From assembly GCF_016865425.1 (NCBI RefSeq), contig NZ_AP023355.1:6074198-6138197 (forward strand): a stretch of DNA of 64,000 bases. The letters run 5' to 3'. Under the pieces are notes generated by a model that had not been told where the DNA came from, searched no databases, and saw nothing but the letters and a program-made list of their open reading frames with translations. Positions 26,868-35,258 of the stretch are shown in pieces; the first letter of the stretch is position 1, and each line of letters opens with the position of its first letter. The position numbers were made by a program, and so were the translations under genes. The DNA is from Actinocatenispora thailandica. GTDB lineage: Bacteria > Actinomycetota > Actinomycetes > Mycobacteriales > Micromonosporaceae.

Positions 26868-27955
26868 GCCGCGACCTTCCTCGCGCGCTGCTTCGCCGCG
26901 TACGCGGCGGCCGACTCCCGTACCCAGGTGCCGTCGTCGTGCGCCCGGCGCCGGTGCTCGATCCGCTGCCGGTTGCACGGCCCGTCGCCCGCGATGACCC
27001 GCGTCAGCTCGGCGAAGTCGGGCTGGGTGTACCGCCAGTGCCCGGTCTGCTCGTCGTAGCGCAGCGCCTCGTCCGGCAGCCGCAGGCCGAGCACGCCGGC
27101 CTGCTGGGCGGTCATGTCGACGAACTTCTGCCGCAGCTCGTCGTTGCTGAACCGCTTGATCTTCCAGGCCATCGACTGCGCGGAGTGCGTCGAGTCGGCG
27201 TCCGGCGGCCCGAACATCGCGAGCGACGGGTACCACCAGCGGTCGATCGCGTCCTGCGCCATCGCGCGCTGCTCGTCGGTGCCCCGGGCCAGCGTGTACA
27301 GCAGGTCGAACCCCTGCCGCTGGTGGAACGACTCCTCCTTGCAGATCCGGATCATCGCCCGCGCGTACGGCCCGTACGAGCAGCGGCACAGCGGCACCTG
27401 GTTGACGATCGCCGCACCGTCCACCAGCCAGCCGATCGCACCGACATCCGCCCAGGTCAGCGTCGGGTAGTTGAAGATCGAGCTGTACTTCTGCCGGCCG
27501 GCGAGCAGCTTGTCGAACAGCTCCGCCCGGGAGGTCCCGAGCGTCTCGGCCGCCGCGTACAGGTAGAGGCCGTGGCCCGCCTCGTCCTGCACCTTGGCGA
27601 GCAGGATCGCCTTGCGGGACAGCGACGGCGCCCGGCTCAGCCAGTTGCCCTCCGGCTGCATCCCGATGATCTCCGAGTGGGCGTGCTGCGCGATCTGCCG
27701 CACCAGCCCCTTCCGGTACGCCTCGGGCATCCAGTCGCGCGGCTCGATCTTCTGGTCCGCGCCGATCACCGCCTCGAAGTACGCCGCCAGCTCGTCGCCG
27801 GCCGCCCGCTCGTCGCCGGCCACGGTCCCGGCGCGGCCCGGTTCGCCGCCGGCGACCGCGCCGCGGTCCCGGTCGGCGGCGGCGCGCAGCTCCGCCTCGG
27901 CCGCCGCCACTTCGGACAACAGCCCGGACGCGCCGGGCACCTCCTGCCGCTCCAT
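26864..27955 (-). CDS. paaA: Phenylacetyl-CoA epoxidase catalytic subunit PaaA
   Basis: A 363-residue di-iron oxygenase subunit that makes the ring-1,2-epoxide of phenylacetyl-CoA. ExxH motifs DEAGH and EESFH supply metal ligands, with [14 protein letters not shown] upstream of them. An extra N-terminal stretch of about 45 residues (acidic, Ala-rich) precedes the core and is missing from the orphan paralogue at 12640-13638. The ATG at 27955 lies just below an inverted repeat, and only about 7 bases separate start and repeat, so the transcript may be nearly leaderless. First gene of paaABCDE; thiolase, hydratase and ligase genes of the pathway are not in this window. Confidence 0.94.
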   Translation of the reverse strand: MERQEVPGASGLLSEVAAAEAELRAAADRDRGAVAGGEPGRAGTVAGDERAAGDELAAYFEAVIGADQKIEPRDWMPEAYRKGLVRQIAQHAHSEIIGMQPEGNWLSRAPSLSRKAILLAKVQDEAGHGLYLYAAAETLGTSRAELFDKLLAGRQKYSSIFNYPTLTWADVGAIGWLVDGAAIVNQVPLCRCSYGPYARAMIRICKEESFHQRQGFDLLYTLARGTDEQRAMAQDAIDRWWYPSLAMFGPPDADSTHSAQSMAWKIKRFSNDELRQKFVDMTAQQAGVLGLRLPDEALRYDEQTGHWRYTQPDFAELTRVIAGDGPCNRQRIEHRRRAHDDGTWVRESAAAYAAKQRARKVAA

Positions 27956-27962
27956 GCCCCCA

Positions 27963-28003
27963 GTGTTACAGCACTGCGTCACCACGGCAATAATCTGTAA
28001 CAC
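27963..28003 (-). promoter_or_regulatory. Inverted-repeat operator of the paa operon
   Basis: GTGTTACAG (27963-27971) and CTGTAACAC (27995-28003) are perfect 9-bp arms separated by 23 bases, immediately upstream of paaA. On the minus strand the DNA between them holds TTGCCG and TGTAAC, which may be promoter elements. A TetR-family PaaR-type repressor responding to phenylacetyl-CoA would be expected, but no such gene is next to the operon. Confidence 0.6.
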
Positions 28004-28046
28004 GCGATGCCGGACAATCCGGCCGGACACCGGCGCCGGACACGCC

Positions 28047-28076
28047 GGTGGCCGCGACGCGTGCGTCGCGGCCACC
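28047..28076. terminator. Long GC-rich hairpin, possible terminator
   Basis: GGTGGCCGCGACGC, a two-base centre and GCGTCGCGGCCACC give a perfect 14-bp stem. It lies between the paa promoter and the end of the LPVTG gene, both on the minus strand, and could stop transcription coming from the LPVTG gene. No T tract follows. Confidence 0.5.
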
Positions 28077-28108
28077 GTGAACCCGCTGGTCGGCGCGGTA
28101 CCGACCGG

Positions 28109-28313
28109 ACCGCCCGACGATGCGGTTCGAGCACACCGCCCGACGGTCCCGTTCGAGCGAACCGCCCGACGGTCCGGTTCGAGCGGACTGCCCGACGTCC
28201 GGTTCGAGCGAACCGCCCGACGGTCCGGTTCGAGCCCACTGTCCGGCCGTCGAGTTCGAGCAGACCGCCCGACATCCGGTTCGAGCAGGCCGGAACCCGA
28301 TCTGGTCGAGCGG
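28109..28313. repeat. Array of about eight 26-bp tandem repeats
   Basis: Units of 25-26 bp with core ACCGCCCGACGGTCCGGTTC plus GAGC start at 28109, 28135, 28161, 28187, 28212, 28238 and 28264, with a degenerate unit at 28289. There are no spacers between units. The array begins 5 bases beyond the stop codon of the LPVTG-protein gene and fills the rest of this 363-bp intergenic stretch together with the hairpin and the paa operator. Confidence 0.9.
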
Positions 28314-28318
28314 TTTGG

Positions 28319-29911
28319 TCAGTCGCGCACCCGGCGCCGCCGGGCTGCCACCACCAGGCCGAGACCGGCCAGCAGCACGCCCAGCCCGACCCCGCCGTAC
28401 AGCCCGAGCCGGGCACCGGTCACCGGCAGCGACCCGCCGGCACTGCCACCCTGCCCGCCGGTACCGGTGGACCCGCTCGCGCTGGGCGACGGCGTCGCGC
28501 TGCCGCTCAGCACCGTCACCGTGATCGCCCCGTGGTCGTTCTTCGGGTTCCGGTCCGGAATGTTGCCCGCCGCGGTGACCAGCGTCCCGTCCGACCCGAC
28601 CGCCGACTTCTCGATCTTCACCGTGAACGTCAGGTACTGCGTCTTGCCCGGCTTCAGGATGTTGCGCCAGCTGCAGTAGTAGCTGCGCCGGCCCGGGGTC
28701 CGGTGCCAGTCCGTGTCGGAGTTGGCGCACCAGGCGTAGTCGCCGTCCGGGACCGAGGTGGCGACGGTGCCGGACGGGAGCGTGACGTACGCGTGGCCCG
28801 GGTCGCCGCCGTCGAGATGGCCGGTGTCCGCGGGCCCGTCGTTCTTGACGCCGACCCGGAGCTTCACCGACTGGCCGACGTGGCCGCTGGTCTTGCCGCC
28901 GACGGCGGCGAGGTCCGCCGGGTTCTCGCCGACCCGAACCGGCATCATGGTCTGGTTGTCACCGGAGTCGGCGTCCTTCACCCGCGGCTGGCGCGGTGAG
29001 GTCGCAACGAACGACGCATGCAGGCTGCCCTCGCCGGCGCCCGCCCGGCGCGTGGCGTCGCTGTTCTCGCCCGACTTGCCGGGTGAGACCTTGAACCACA
29101 GGTTGTACGAGAGTGGACCCGGGGTGGCCGCCGCGACGTCCACCGGCAGGCCGGCCTTCCCGCCGACGGTCATCACGTAGGTCCGGCCTGGTTCGAACTG
29201 CCCGTCGAACACGCAGCTCATCGCATAGTTCTGGGGCAGCGGCGCGTACTTGCAGCCCTGGATCTTCTTGACGATCTCCAGGTATCCCGGGGACATGTTG
29301 TAGAAGTTGACGCTGACCCCGTCGGCCGCCTCGTCGCCCTGGTTGGTGAACGCCACCGAGGTGCGGATCTGCTCGCCGGCCTTCGCGTCGACCGGTGCGG
29401 GCTTGATCGCCATCAGGTCCGGTGCCGAACCCACGACCTTGACGCTGCCGTAGCTGACGTCCGAGCCAAGGTTGGACGAACTGATCGAGATCGACGGGGT
29501 GACCACGGTGCCGACCTTCACCCCGGGCTGGACCCGGAGCCGAACCGACATCAGGTCGTACGACCAGGTGTCCGCCGGCACGTCGTCCAACTTGCAGGTG
29601 ATGACGCCCTGCTCGGTGGCGCAGCCGGAAGCCGGCTTGGCCACCTCGATCTGCAGCAGCTTGGCGGTCTCGGTGGTGTCGATCGTGACGACGACGTCGT
29701 GCGCGGCCTCGTCACCGGTGTTGCGAATCGACAGGGCGGTGACCTTGCCGGCCGAGTCGGGGCCGACATTCTGTGCGATCGAGATTTCGTCCAGGTCGAC
29801 GCCGACCTGCGGGGGGTCGTCGTCGGCGGCGGCCGGGGTGGCGAGGGCGCCGGCGACGAGGACGGCGCCGACGACGGCGAGACCGCGGCGTAACAAGCGA
29901 GGCAGGTGCAT
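28319..29911 (-). CDS. LPVTG-anchored cell-surface protein
   Basis: A 530-residue exported wall protein. A signal peptide (about 1-29, ending ATPAAAD) is followed by three beta-sandwich-like segments that each resemble DUF11/CARDB-type adhesin repeats: LSIRNTGDEAAHDVVVTID, TSVAFTNQGDEAADGVSVNF and LRVGVKNDGPADTGHLD. A Ser/Gly/Thr spacer then leads to LPVTG at 495-499, a hydrophobic helix and a basic RRRRVRD tail, which is a complete sortase sorting signal. Function beyond wall attachment is unknown; stalk or adhesive roles are common for such repeats. No sortase gene is near. Start ATG at 29911. The 235-bp upstream gap is GC-rich, and I see no clear promoter in it. Confidence 0.85.
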   Translation of the reverse strand: MHLPRLLRRGLAVVGAVLVAGALATPAAADDDPPQVGVDLDEISIAQNVGPDSAGKVTALSIRNTGDEAAHDVVVTIDTTETAKLLQIEVAKPASGCATEQGVITCKLDDVPADTWSYDLMSVRLRVQPGVKVGTVVTPSISISSSNLGSDVSYGSVKVVGSAPDLMAIKPAPVDAKAGEQIRTSVAFTNQGDEAADGVSVNFYNMSPGYLEIVKKIQGCKYAPLPQNYAMSCVFDGQFEPGRTYVMTVGGKAGLPVDVAAATPGPLSYNLWFKVSPGKSGENSDATRRAGAGEGSLHASFVATSPRQPRVKDADSGDNQTMMPVRVGENPADLAAVGGKTSGHVGQSVKLRVGVKNDGPADTGHLDGGDPGHAYVTLPSGTVATSVPDGDYAWCANSDTDWHRTPGRRSYYCSWRNILKPGKTQYLTFTVKIEKSAVGSDGTLVTAAGNIPDRNPKNDHGAITVTVLSGSATPSPSASGSTGTGGQGGSAGGSLPVTGARLGLYGGVGLGVLLAGLGLVVAARRRRVRD

Positions 29912-30146
29912 GCAGGTCCTTCGCGCGAGTTGGGGAGGTCCGCACGGGAAGGCCCCTTCCGCACGCCGATGGGGACGACGGCCTTCCCGGGGAGATCCTT
30001 AGGAAACCTTCCGGTTTGAAGGGCCCGAGCACTCTATCGGAGCCGACAGACGGCTGGGAGTCGTCCGAAAGGTGGATGCGCGAAATACGTGAACGGCAGC
30101 GAACCCGGACCGACCGGGCGTGCGCTGGGTCACCGCACCGAGCGGG

Positions 30147-30998
30147 TCAGGCGTCGGCGAAGAAGGTGGGGCCACCTGCGGGCAGGGCCGGCACGGCGCC
30201 GGCGGCGGCGGCGCGGCGGGCGAACTCGCGCAGCCCGGCCACCTTCCGGTCGCTCAGGTCGAACTCCAGCGCCTGGTAGTAGCGGGCCAGGATCGCCTTG
30301 TCGAACGGCTCCCAGCGGACCGCCGACTCGACGACCGCGTCCAGTTCGGTGCGGGCCAGCGCGGTGGACCGCAGGAACGCCTGGTGCACGTCCTTGACCA
30401 GGCCCGGGTTCGCGGTGGCGTAGTCACGCCGGGCCGCCCACACCGCGAACACCATCGGCAGGCCGGTCCAGTCCTTCCAGGCCGAGCCGAGGTCGGTGAC
30501 GGTCAGCCCGTCGTGGTCGCCCTCGTACATCGCGCGCAGCGCCACGTCGCCGATCACCACGGCGGCGTCCGCGTCCGCCAGCAGTACGTCGAGGTCCGGC
30601 TCGCCGCGCACGTACTCGGGACGCACCCCGTACCGCTCGGCCAGCAGCAGTTGGGCGAGCAGCACGCCGGTGCGGCTGGTCGAGCCGAGCGCGACCCGGC
30701 ACCCGGAAAGCTCCGCGAGCGGGCGCTTGTGTACGAGGTTGACCGACAGCACCGGTCCGTCGCTGGTCACCGCGATGTCCTTCAGCACCAGCAGTTCGTC
30801 GGCGTGCCGGAGGAACTCGACCAGGCTGATCGGCGCGACGTCCAGCTCGCCGGCGACCAGCTTGTCGTTCAGCACGTCCGGCGGCGCCTTCGTCAGGTCG
30901 ACGTCGGCCAGCGTGCCGGAGCGCATCAGCCCCCAGTAGATGGGCAGGCAGTTGAGGAACTCGATGTGCCCCACCCGGGGCCGCCGCAACACGCTCAC
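30147..30998 (-). CDS. mqnA: Chorismate dehydratase MqnA
   Basis: A 283-residue periplasmic-binding-protein-like enzyme that dehydrates chorismate to 3-enolpyruvyl-benzoate, the first step of the futalosine menaquinone route. Family features are VGHIEFLNCLPIYWGL near the N-terminus, LDVAPISLVEFLRHAD, SVNLVHKRPL, GSTSRTGVLLAQLLL and WKDWTGLPMVFAVWAAR. Length is typical. The GTG at 30998 gives the usual short N-terminus. It is a single gene here; mqnC is at 3641-4828. Confidence 0.93.
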   Translation of the reverse strand: MSVLRRPRVGHIEFLNCLPIYWGLMRSGTLADVDLTKAPPDVLNDKLVAGELDVAPISLVEFLRHADELLVLKDIAVTSDGPVLSVNLVHKRPLAELSGCRVALGSTSRTGVLLAQLLLAERYGVRPEYVRGEPDLDVLLADADAAVVIGDVALRAMYEGDHDGLTVTDLGSAWKDWTGLPMVFAVWAARRDYATANPGLVKDVHQAFLRSTALARTELDAVVESAVRWEPFDKAILARYYQALEFDLSDRKVAGLREFARRAAAAGAVPALPAGGPTFFADA

Positions 30999-31159
30999 GG
31001 CCCGAACCCTAGCCTCGTGACCACCGTCTCCCGGCCCAGGGTGGCCGAGACGTCACCCGCTTCACCGCCGGTCCTTGCAAGGATCCCCCCGGGGCGACCC
31101 GTGGGGCAGCGTCGCCGGACCCGGCCGGCCGGCCGCACTCCGCGCCCCGTTCGCCGGAC

Positions 31160-31242
31160 GGGTCGACGGCGCGGTCGCACCTCGGGTCCCGGCCACGGGG
31201 CGGGTCGACCGGGCGGCTGCGCCCGGGCCCCGGTCACGAGGC
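31160..31242. repeat. Two 41-42 bp direct repeats across the MFS stop codon
   Basis: Copy one (31160-31201) and copy two (31202-31242) both start GGGTCGAC and share roughly four fifths of their bases. Copy two contains the TGA of the leftward MFS gene (31234-31236); in copy one the same place reads TGG in the coding sense. The 235-bp gap to mqnA otherwise holds only a CCTTGCAAGG palindrome near 31073. Confidence 0.7.
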
Positions 31243-32472
31243 GGCAGCGGCCGGTACCGGGTCGTCGGCGGTGATCGTCGCCGGGGCGCGGCGCAGGCCG
31301 CGCAGCACCGGTACCGCGAGGGCGGCGATCACGGTGAGGGCGAGCAGCCCGCTGCCGGTGAACAGCACGCGGGGGCTGACCACCGAGAGCAGGCCGCCGC
31401 CGACCGCGTAGCCGATCAGGGTGCCGCTGTTGATGAAGGCGTTGAAGGTGGCACCGACCCGGCCGCGCTCGTCGGGCCGGACCCGGCGCCCGAGCAGTAC
31501 GCCGATGGCCAGGTTGAGGCCGCCGTTGGCGAGCCCGCCGACGAGGTAGACCGGGATCAGCCAGGACACCGTGGGCGCGGTCGCGAGACCGAGCATGACC
31601 AGCCCGAACACCCCGAGCAGCACCAGCAGCAGCCGCACCACGCCGCGGTCGTCGGGAGCGCGCCTGCCGAGCAGCCAGCCGCCGGCGATCGCGGCGGCGG
31701 ACCACAGCGCGCTGAGCAACCCGTACGCGCTGGAGCTGCCGTGCAGGGTCTCCCGGACCAGGTAGACCTCCCCGACGTTGTCGCAGGTCACGGCGGTGAT
31801 ACCGACGGCGATGAGGACCAGCGCGATGGTCAGCAGCCGGTCGGCGCGCACCAGCGACAGCCCGCCGCGGACCCGGCCGGTACTCGCGTCCCGGCGCAGC
31901 GGCCCGCCGCCGTGCGCGGTGCGCAGCAGCAGGCCGGCGGCGATCACCGCGAGGAAGCTGACGGCGTCGACGAGCAGCGGCACGGTCTGGCCGAACCGGC
32001 CGACGAGGATGCCGGCGAGGGCCGGGCCGGCGAGGATGCCGAGCCCGCGGACGGTCTGCACGGCGGCCTGGGCCTGCGGGAGGCGGTCCCGGTCGACGGC
32101 CCGCGGGACGATCGCGCCGAGCGCCGGACCGGTGATCGCGAGGCCGCTCGCGACCAGCGCCATCAGCGGGATGATCAGCGCCGGCTGCCGCGCGTACGCG
32201 AGGCCGACGCACAGGAGCGCCTGGATCGCGCCGACCGTGACCAGCAGGGTACGGGTGCGGAACCGGTCCACCAGCCGCCCGGCGAGCGGCGCCAGCAGGA
32301 CGGCCGGGGCGACGCCGGCGATCAGCAGCGCGGCGACGGCGTACCCGGCGGCGCCGTGCTGTTGCAGGGTCAGCACCAGGGAGGTGTCGGCCATGAAGTC
32401 GCCGGCGAAGGTGACGGCGGTGCAGCCGGCGACGATCGTCAGCTCGCGGCGCTCCGAACTCGTGAAGGACAT
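31234..32472 (-). CDS. MFS transporter, enterobactin/multidrug-exporter-like
   Basis: A 412-residue membrane protein with about 12 hydrophobic helices and the MFS loop motif LAGRLVDRFRTRTLL between helices 2 and 3, repeated weakly in the second half (LGRRVRPDERGRV). The overall pattern is that of EntS-type exporters for siderophores or drugs; the substrate cannot be named. The ATG at 32472 gives a short SFTSSERRE cytoplasmic start. Upstream DNA is AT-rich (ATATTTCGAAAATAATCC around 32471-32488) and contains the palindrome TTTCGAAA, a possible operator shared with the divergent peptidase gene. Confidence 0.8.
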   Translation of the reverse strand: MSFTSSERRELTIVAGCTAVTFAGDFMADTSLVLTLQQHGAAGYAVAALLIAGVAPAVLLAPLAGRLVDRFRTRTLLVTVGAIQALLCVGLAYARQPALIIPLMALVASGLAITGPALGAIVPRAVDRDRLPQAQAAVQTVRGLGILAGPALAGILVGRFGQTVPLLVDAVSFLAVIAAGLLLRTAHGGGPLRRDASTGRVRGGLSLVRADRLLTIALVLIAVGITAVTCDNVGEVYLVRETLHGSSSAYGLLSALWSAAAIAGGWLLGRRAPDDRGVVRLLLVLLGVFGLVMLGLATAPTVSWLIPVYLVGGLANGGLNLAIGVLLGRRVRPDERGRVGATFNAFINSGTLIGYAVGGGLLSVVSPRVLFTGSGLLALTVIAALAVPVLRGLRRAPATITADDPVPAAAAS

Positions 32473-32542
32473 ATTTCGAAAATAATCCTTCACAACTTCG
32501 GGCGCAAGCTCCTCCCGGATTCCGGTACCGGCGCGGGCGCCA

Positions 32543-32548
32543 GATACT
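32543..32548 (+). promoter_or_regulatory. -10 element of a leaderless S66 peptidase transcript
   Basis: GATACT lies 8 bases before the ATG at 32557, so transcription would start at or next to the start codon. No ribosome-binding site is present, which fits a leaderless mRNA. Confidence 0.5.
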
Positions 32549-32556
32549 GTCCCGAC

Positions 32557-33600
32557 ATGGCTCAGCGCAGCACTCCCCCGAAGCCCCGACCCGGCGACGC
32601 CGTCGCGGTGCTCTCCCCGTCGTCCGGGTTGCCCGGACTCTTCCCCGCCCCGTACGAGCTGGGGCTGCGGCGGCTCCAGGACGACTTCGGCCTGCGGGTC
32701 GTCGAGTACCCGGCGAGCCGGAAGATGGGCTCCACCCCGCAGGAGCGGGCCGCGGACCTGCACGCCGCGTTCGCCGACCCGCAGATCGCCGCGGTGTTCG
32801 CCAGCATCGGCGGCGACGACCAGCTCACCGTCCTGCGACACCTGGACCGGGCACTGCTCGCGGCCAACCCGAAGCCGTTCTTCGGCTACAGCGACAACAC
32901 CAACCTGCTGCTGACGCTGCGCAACCTCGGCATGGTCAGCTACCACGGCGGCTCGGTGATGGTCGAACTCGGCCGGCCGGGCGCCATGCACCCGATCACC
33001 GCCGCCAGCCTGCGGGCCGCGCTGTTCGACACCGGCGCGTACGAGCTGACCGAGACGAGCACCTTCACCGAGGTCAACTCGCGGTGGGAGGACCCGCGTA
33101 CGTTCGACTCCGAGCCCGCCACCGACCCGGCCACCGGCTGGTACTGGCACCAGGGCGACCGGGTGGTCGAGGGCCCGGTCTGGGGCGGCAGCCTGGAGAT
33201 CCTGTCCTGGCTGCTGATGGCCGGCCGGGAGATCGAGCCGGCCGACAGCTACGCCGGCAGCGTGCTGTTCCTGGAGACCTCCGAGGAGATGCCGGCCGCC
33301 ACCGAGGTCTACCGGATCCTGCGCAGCATGGGCGAGCGCGGGCTGCTCCAGCAGTTCCCGGCGCTGCTGATGGCGCGGCCGAAGGCGTGGTCGTTCGAGC
33401 AGCCGCTGGACGCCGAGGGGCGGGTCCGGTACCGGGCCGACCAGCGGGAGGCGGTGCTGCGTGCGTTCGGCGAGTACGCACCGGACACCATGATCGTGTT
33501 CGACGTCGATCTGGGCCACACCGATCCGCAGCAGGTGATCCCGATCGGCGGCCAGGCCCGGGTCGACGGCCCCGCCCGCCGCATCACCGTCACCTACTGA
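32557..33600 (+). CDS. S66-family peptidase (LD-carboxypeptidase/MccF-like)
   Basis: A 347-residue serine peptidase of family S66. The nucleophile is S112 in FFGYSDNTNLLL, and GGSLEILSWLLM and a late GHTDPQQVIPIGGQ block fit the family, where Glu and His complete the triad. S66 enzymes either trim D-Ala from L,D-linked murein peptides or, in the MccF branch, inactivate microcin C-type peptide-nucleotides. Length and the PKPRPGDAVAVLSPSSGLPG start are closer to MccF-like proteins, so a self-protection or detoxification role is possible; this is inference. It probably has a leaderless transcript and stands alone, 40 bases before a Nudix gene. Confidence 0.85.
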   Translation: MAQRSTPPKPRPGDAVAVLSPSSGLPGLFPAPYELGLRRLQDDFGLRVVEYPASRKMGSTPQERAADLHAAFADPQIAAVFASIGGDDQLTVLRHLDRALLAANPKPFFGYSDNTNLLLTLRNLGMVSYHGGSVMVELGRPGAMHPITAASLRAALFDTGAYELTETSTFTEVNSRWEDPRTFDSEPATDPATGWYWHQGDRVVEGPVWGGSLEILSWLLMAGREIEPADSYAGSVLFLETSEEMPAATEVYRILRSMGERGLLQQFPALLMARPKAWSFEQPLDAEGRVRYRADQREAVLRAFGEYAPDTMIVFDVDLGHTDPQQVIPIGGQARVDGPARRITVTY

Positions 33601-33640
33601 CCGCACCCGCCGCGCTCCGGTGGGCCCATAGGATGCCCGG

Positions 33641-34144
33641 ATGGCGATATCCGAATACCTGGGCGGGTTGCGGGCGGTGGTCGGTCACGACCTGCTGCTG
33701 GTGCCGAGCGCGGCGGCGGTGGTGCACGACGACGCCGGCCGGATCCTGCTGGAACAGCGCAGCGACACCGGCAGCTGGGCGCTGCCGGCCGGCGGGATCG
33801 ACCCGGGCGAGCAGCCGGCCGCCGCGGCGCTGCGCGAGGTCGAGGAGGAGACCGGGGTGCTCGCCGAGATCGAGCGGCTGGCCGGGGTGGCGATGCACCC
33901 GGTCCAGTATCCGAACGGCGACCGGTGCGAGTACCTCAACGTCTGGTTCCGGTGCCGGGCGATCGGCGGTACCGCCCGCCGCGACGAGGACGAGACGCTC
34001 GACGTGCGGTGGTTCGACCCGGACGCGCTGCCGGCGATCCACCCGTTCACCCAGCTGCGGATCGACACCGCGCTGCGCGAGGGCGCGCCGTGGTTCGTCC
34101 CGCCGGGCGAGCCGCTCGACGCGGTGCGGATCAGGTATCCGTAG
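33641..34144 (+). CDS. Nudix hydrolase
   Basis: A 167-residue Nudix protein. The Nudix box is complete: GGIDPGEQPAAAALREVEEETGV around residues 47-69, with the REVEEE metal-binding helix. Family members hydrolyse nucleoside diphosphates linked to other groups, and the substrate is not apparent. It starts 40 bases after the S66 gene and may be co-transcribed. Its 3' end overlaps the 3' end of the convergent ArsR-type regulator gene by 14 bases. Confidence 0.88.
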   Translation: MAISEYLGGLRAVVGHDLLLVPSAAAVVHDDAGRILLEQRSDTGSWALPAGGIDPGEQPAAAALREVEEETGVLAEIERLAGVAMHPVQYPNGDRCEYLNVWFRCRAIGGTARRDEDETLDVRWFDPDALPAIHPFTQLRIDTALREGAPWFVPPGEPLDAVRIRYP

Positions 34145-34766
34145 GCTGCTCGTCCGGTCCCGGCACGGGGAACGCGCGGATCTCCAGCAGCACGTCGCGG
34201 GCGTCGGGCCGGCCGGCGCGCGCCTTGCGCGGGTACCGCTTGGCGAACGACTCGACCAGCTCCACGCACGCGGCGGTCAGCTCGCGAAGCTCGTCCAAGG
34301 TCAGCCGCATCCGCGACTCGCTGAAGTTCGCCGCGTCCCACCATTCCGGGTCGGCGTGCGGGGTGGCGGCGAAGAACCTCCGGGCCTGTTCGTCCCCGCG
34401 GGCCAGCACCAGCGGGGCGAGCAGCTGCGTCGCGGCGCGCGCGGCCGGGTCGGTGCCGGCGTCGTCGCCGACCCGCCAGCCGCCCGAGGAACGCCACCGG
34501 CGCTCCCGGCGGTCGGTGCCCGGCGCCTCCTGGACCAGGCCGTACTTGGCGAGTTCGCGCAGGTGGTAGCTGGTCGCGCTGGGTGACAGGCCGACGATGT
34601 CGGCGCACTCGGTCGCGGTCGCCGACTCACGATCGCCGAGATAGTCCAGGATCGCCAACCGCGCCGGGTGCGCCAGGGCCCGGATCGCCCGCGGATCGGT
34701 CAGGTTCGGTTTGTCGGGTCCTGCCCCGGTATTGGTGGGATCGTCGCCGCCGCTGTCACCGCTCAC
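34131..34766 (-). CDS. ArsR-type winged-helix transcriptional regulator
   Basis: A 211-residue regulator. After a polar N-terminus, residues about 24-85 form a winged helix of the HTH_20 group: IRALAHPARLAILDYLG, then TATECADIVGLSPSATSYHLRELAKYGLV. The C-terminal part, with helices such as TLDELRELTAACVELVESFAKRYPRKAR, is probably for dimerisation. Metal-binding cysteines are absent, so it is unlikely to sense metals. I chose GTG at 34766 because the frame upstream is only antisense to the helicase gene. It overlaps the convergent Nudix gene by 14 bases. Confidence 0.82.
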   Translation of the reverse strand: MSGDSGGDDPTNTGAGPDKPNLTDPRAIRALAHPARLAILDYLGDRESATATECADIVGLSPSATSYHLRELAKYGLVQEAPGTDRRERRWRSSGGWRVGDDAGTDPAARAATQLLAPLVLARGDEQARRFFAATPHADPEWWDAANFSESRMRLTLDELRELTAACVELVESFAKRYPRKARAGRPDARDVLLEIRAFPVPGPDEQPTDT

Positions 34767-34845
34767 CGTCCCATCATTGCGCGTCGAACGGACCGAGCCG
34801 GTACGGGCCGCGTACCGCCGGCGACTCGACCCCGCACCGTGCCAC

Positions 34846-34956
34846 CTTTGCTCTGCGCACCGTGATGCACCGCCGGGTGGTGCCCGCAGGTGCGCAGAGC
34901 CGGCTCTGGACACCCAGATGCACCGGAACTGGTGCAGCTGAGTGCGCAGAGCAAAG
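34846..34956. repeat. Palindromic intergenic element, copy A
   Basis: Outer arms CTTTGCTCTGCGCAC (34846-34860) and GTGCGCAGAGCAAAG (34942-34956) are perfect 15-bp inverted repeats. An inner GTGCGCAGAGC / GCTCTGGACAC pair and a GCACC...GGTGC hairpin lie between them. The same arm sequences occur at 50953-51038. It has no coding content and lies in the 492-bp gap between the ArsR-type regulator and HelR. Confidence 0.85.
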
Positions 34957-34975
34957 GAGGCGGGAAAGACAGGGG

Positions 34976-35023
34976 CGCGCCGGCGCCCGCCGAATAGGCA
35001 GGTGACGGGCGGGCGCCGGCGCG
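34976..35023. terminator. Strong GC-rich stem-loop
   Basis: CGCGCCGGCGCCCGCC (34976-34991) pairs perfectly with GGCGGGCGCCGGCGCG (35008-35023), giving a 16-bp stem with a 16-base loop, 236 bases before HelR. It may be a terminator or an attenuator in the HelR leader. I see nothing else recognisable between it and 35258. Confidence 0.5.
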
Positions 35024-35258
35024 ATAAGCTTTCGGACTCGCGCGCCGTGGTGGCGCGCCCCGTTGAACGGCACCGACCGCGCCGCGAACAGCAGCGGCGC
35101 CCGCGCCGGGCGGCGACAGCCGACCCAGGACACGCCTCGGAGCGCCGGGCGGCGGAGGACGAGCCGACACCCGGCTCGGTTGCCTTCGCCAGGGATCGCG
35201 GCGAGCAGTGCGCCGCCGCCGACCGGACGATCGTCGACGTGACGTCAGATGGGGCGAC

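Noticed and set aside
28109-28313. CRISPR array or tRNA cluster
   Set aside because: Units are contiguous with no unique spacers and no cas genes nearby, so not CRISPR. The GGTTCGAGC core looks like a tRNA T-loop, but no acceptor stem, anticodon arm or full cloverleaf can be drawn.
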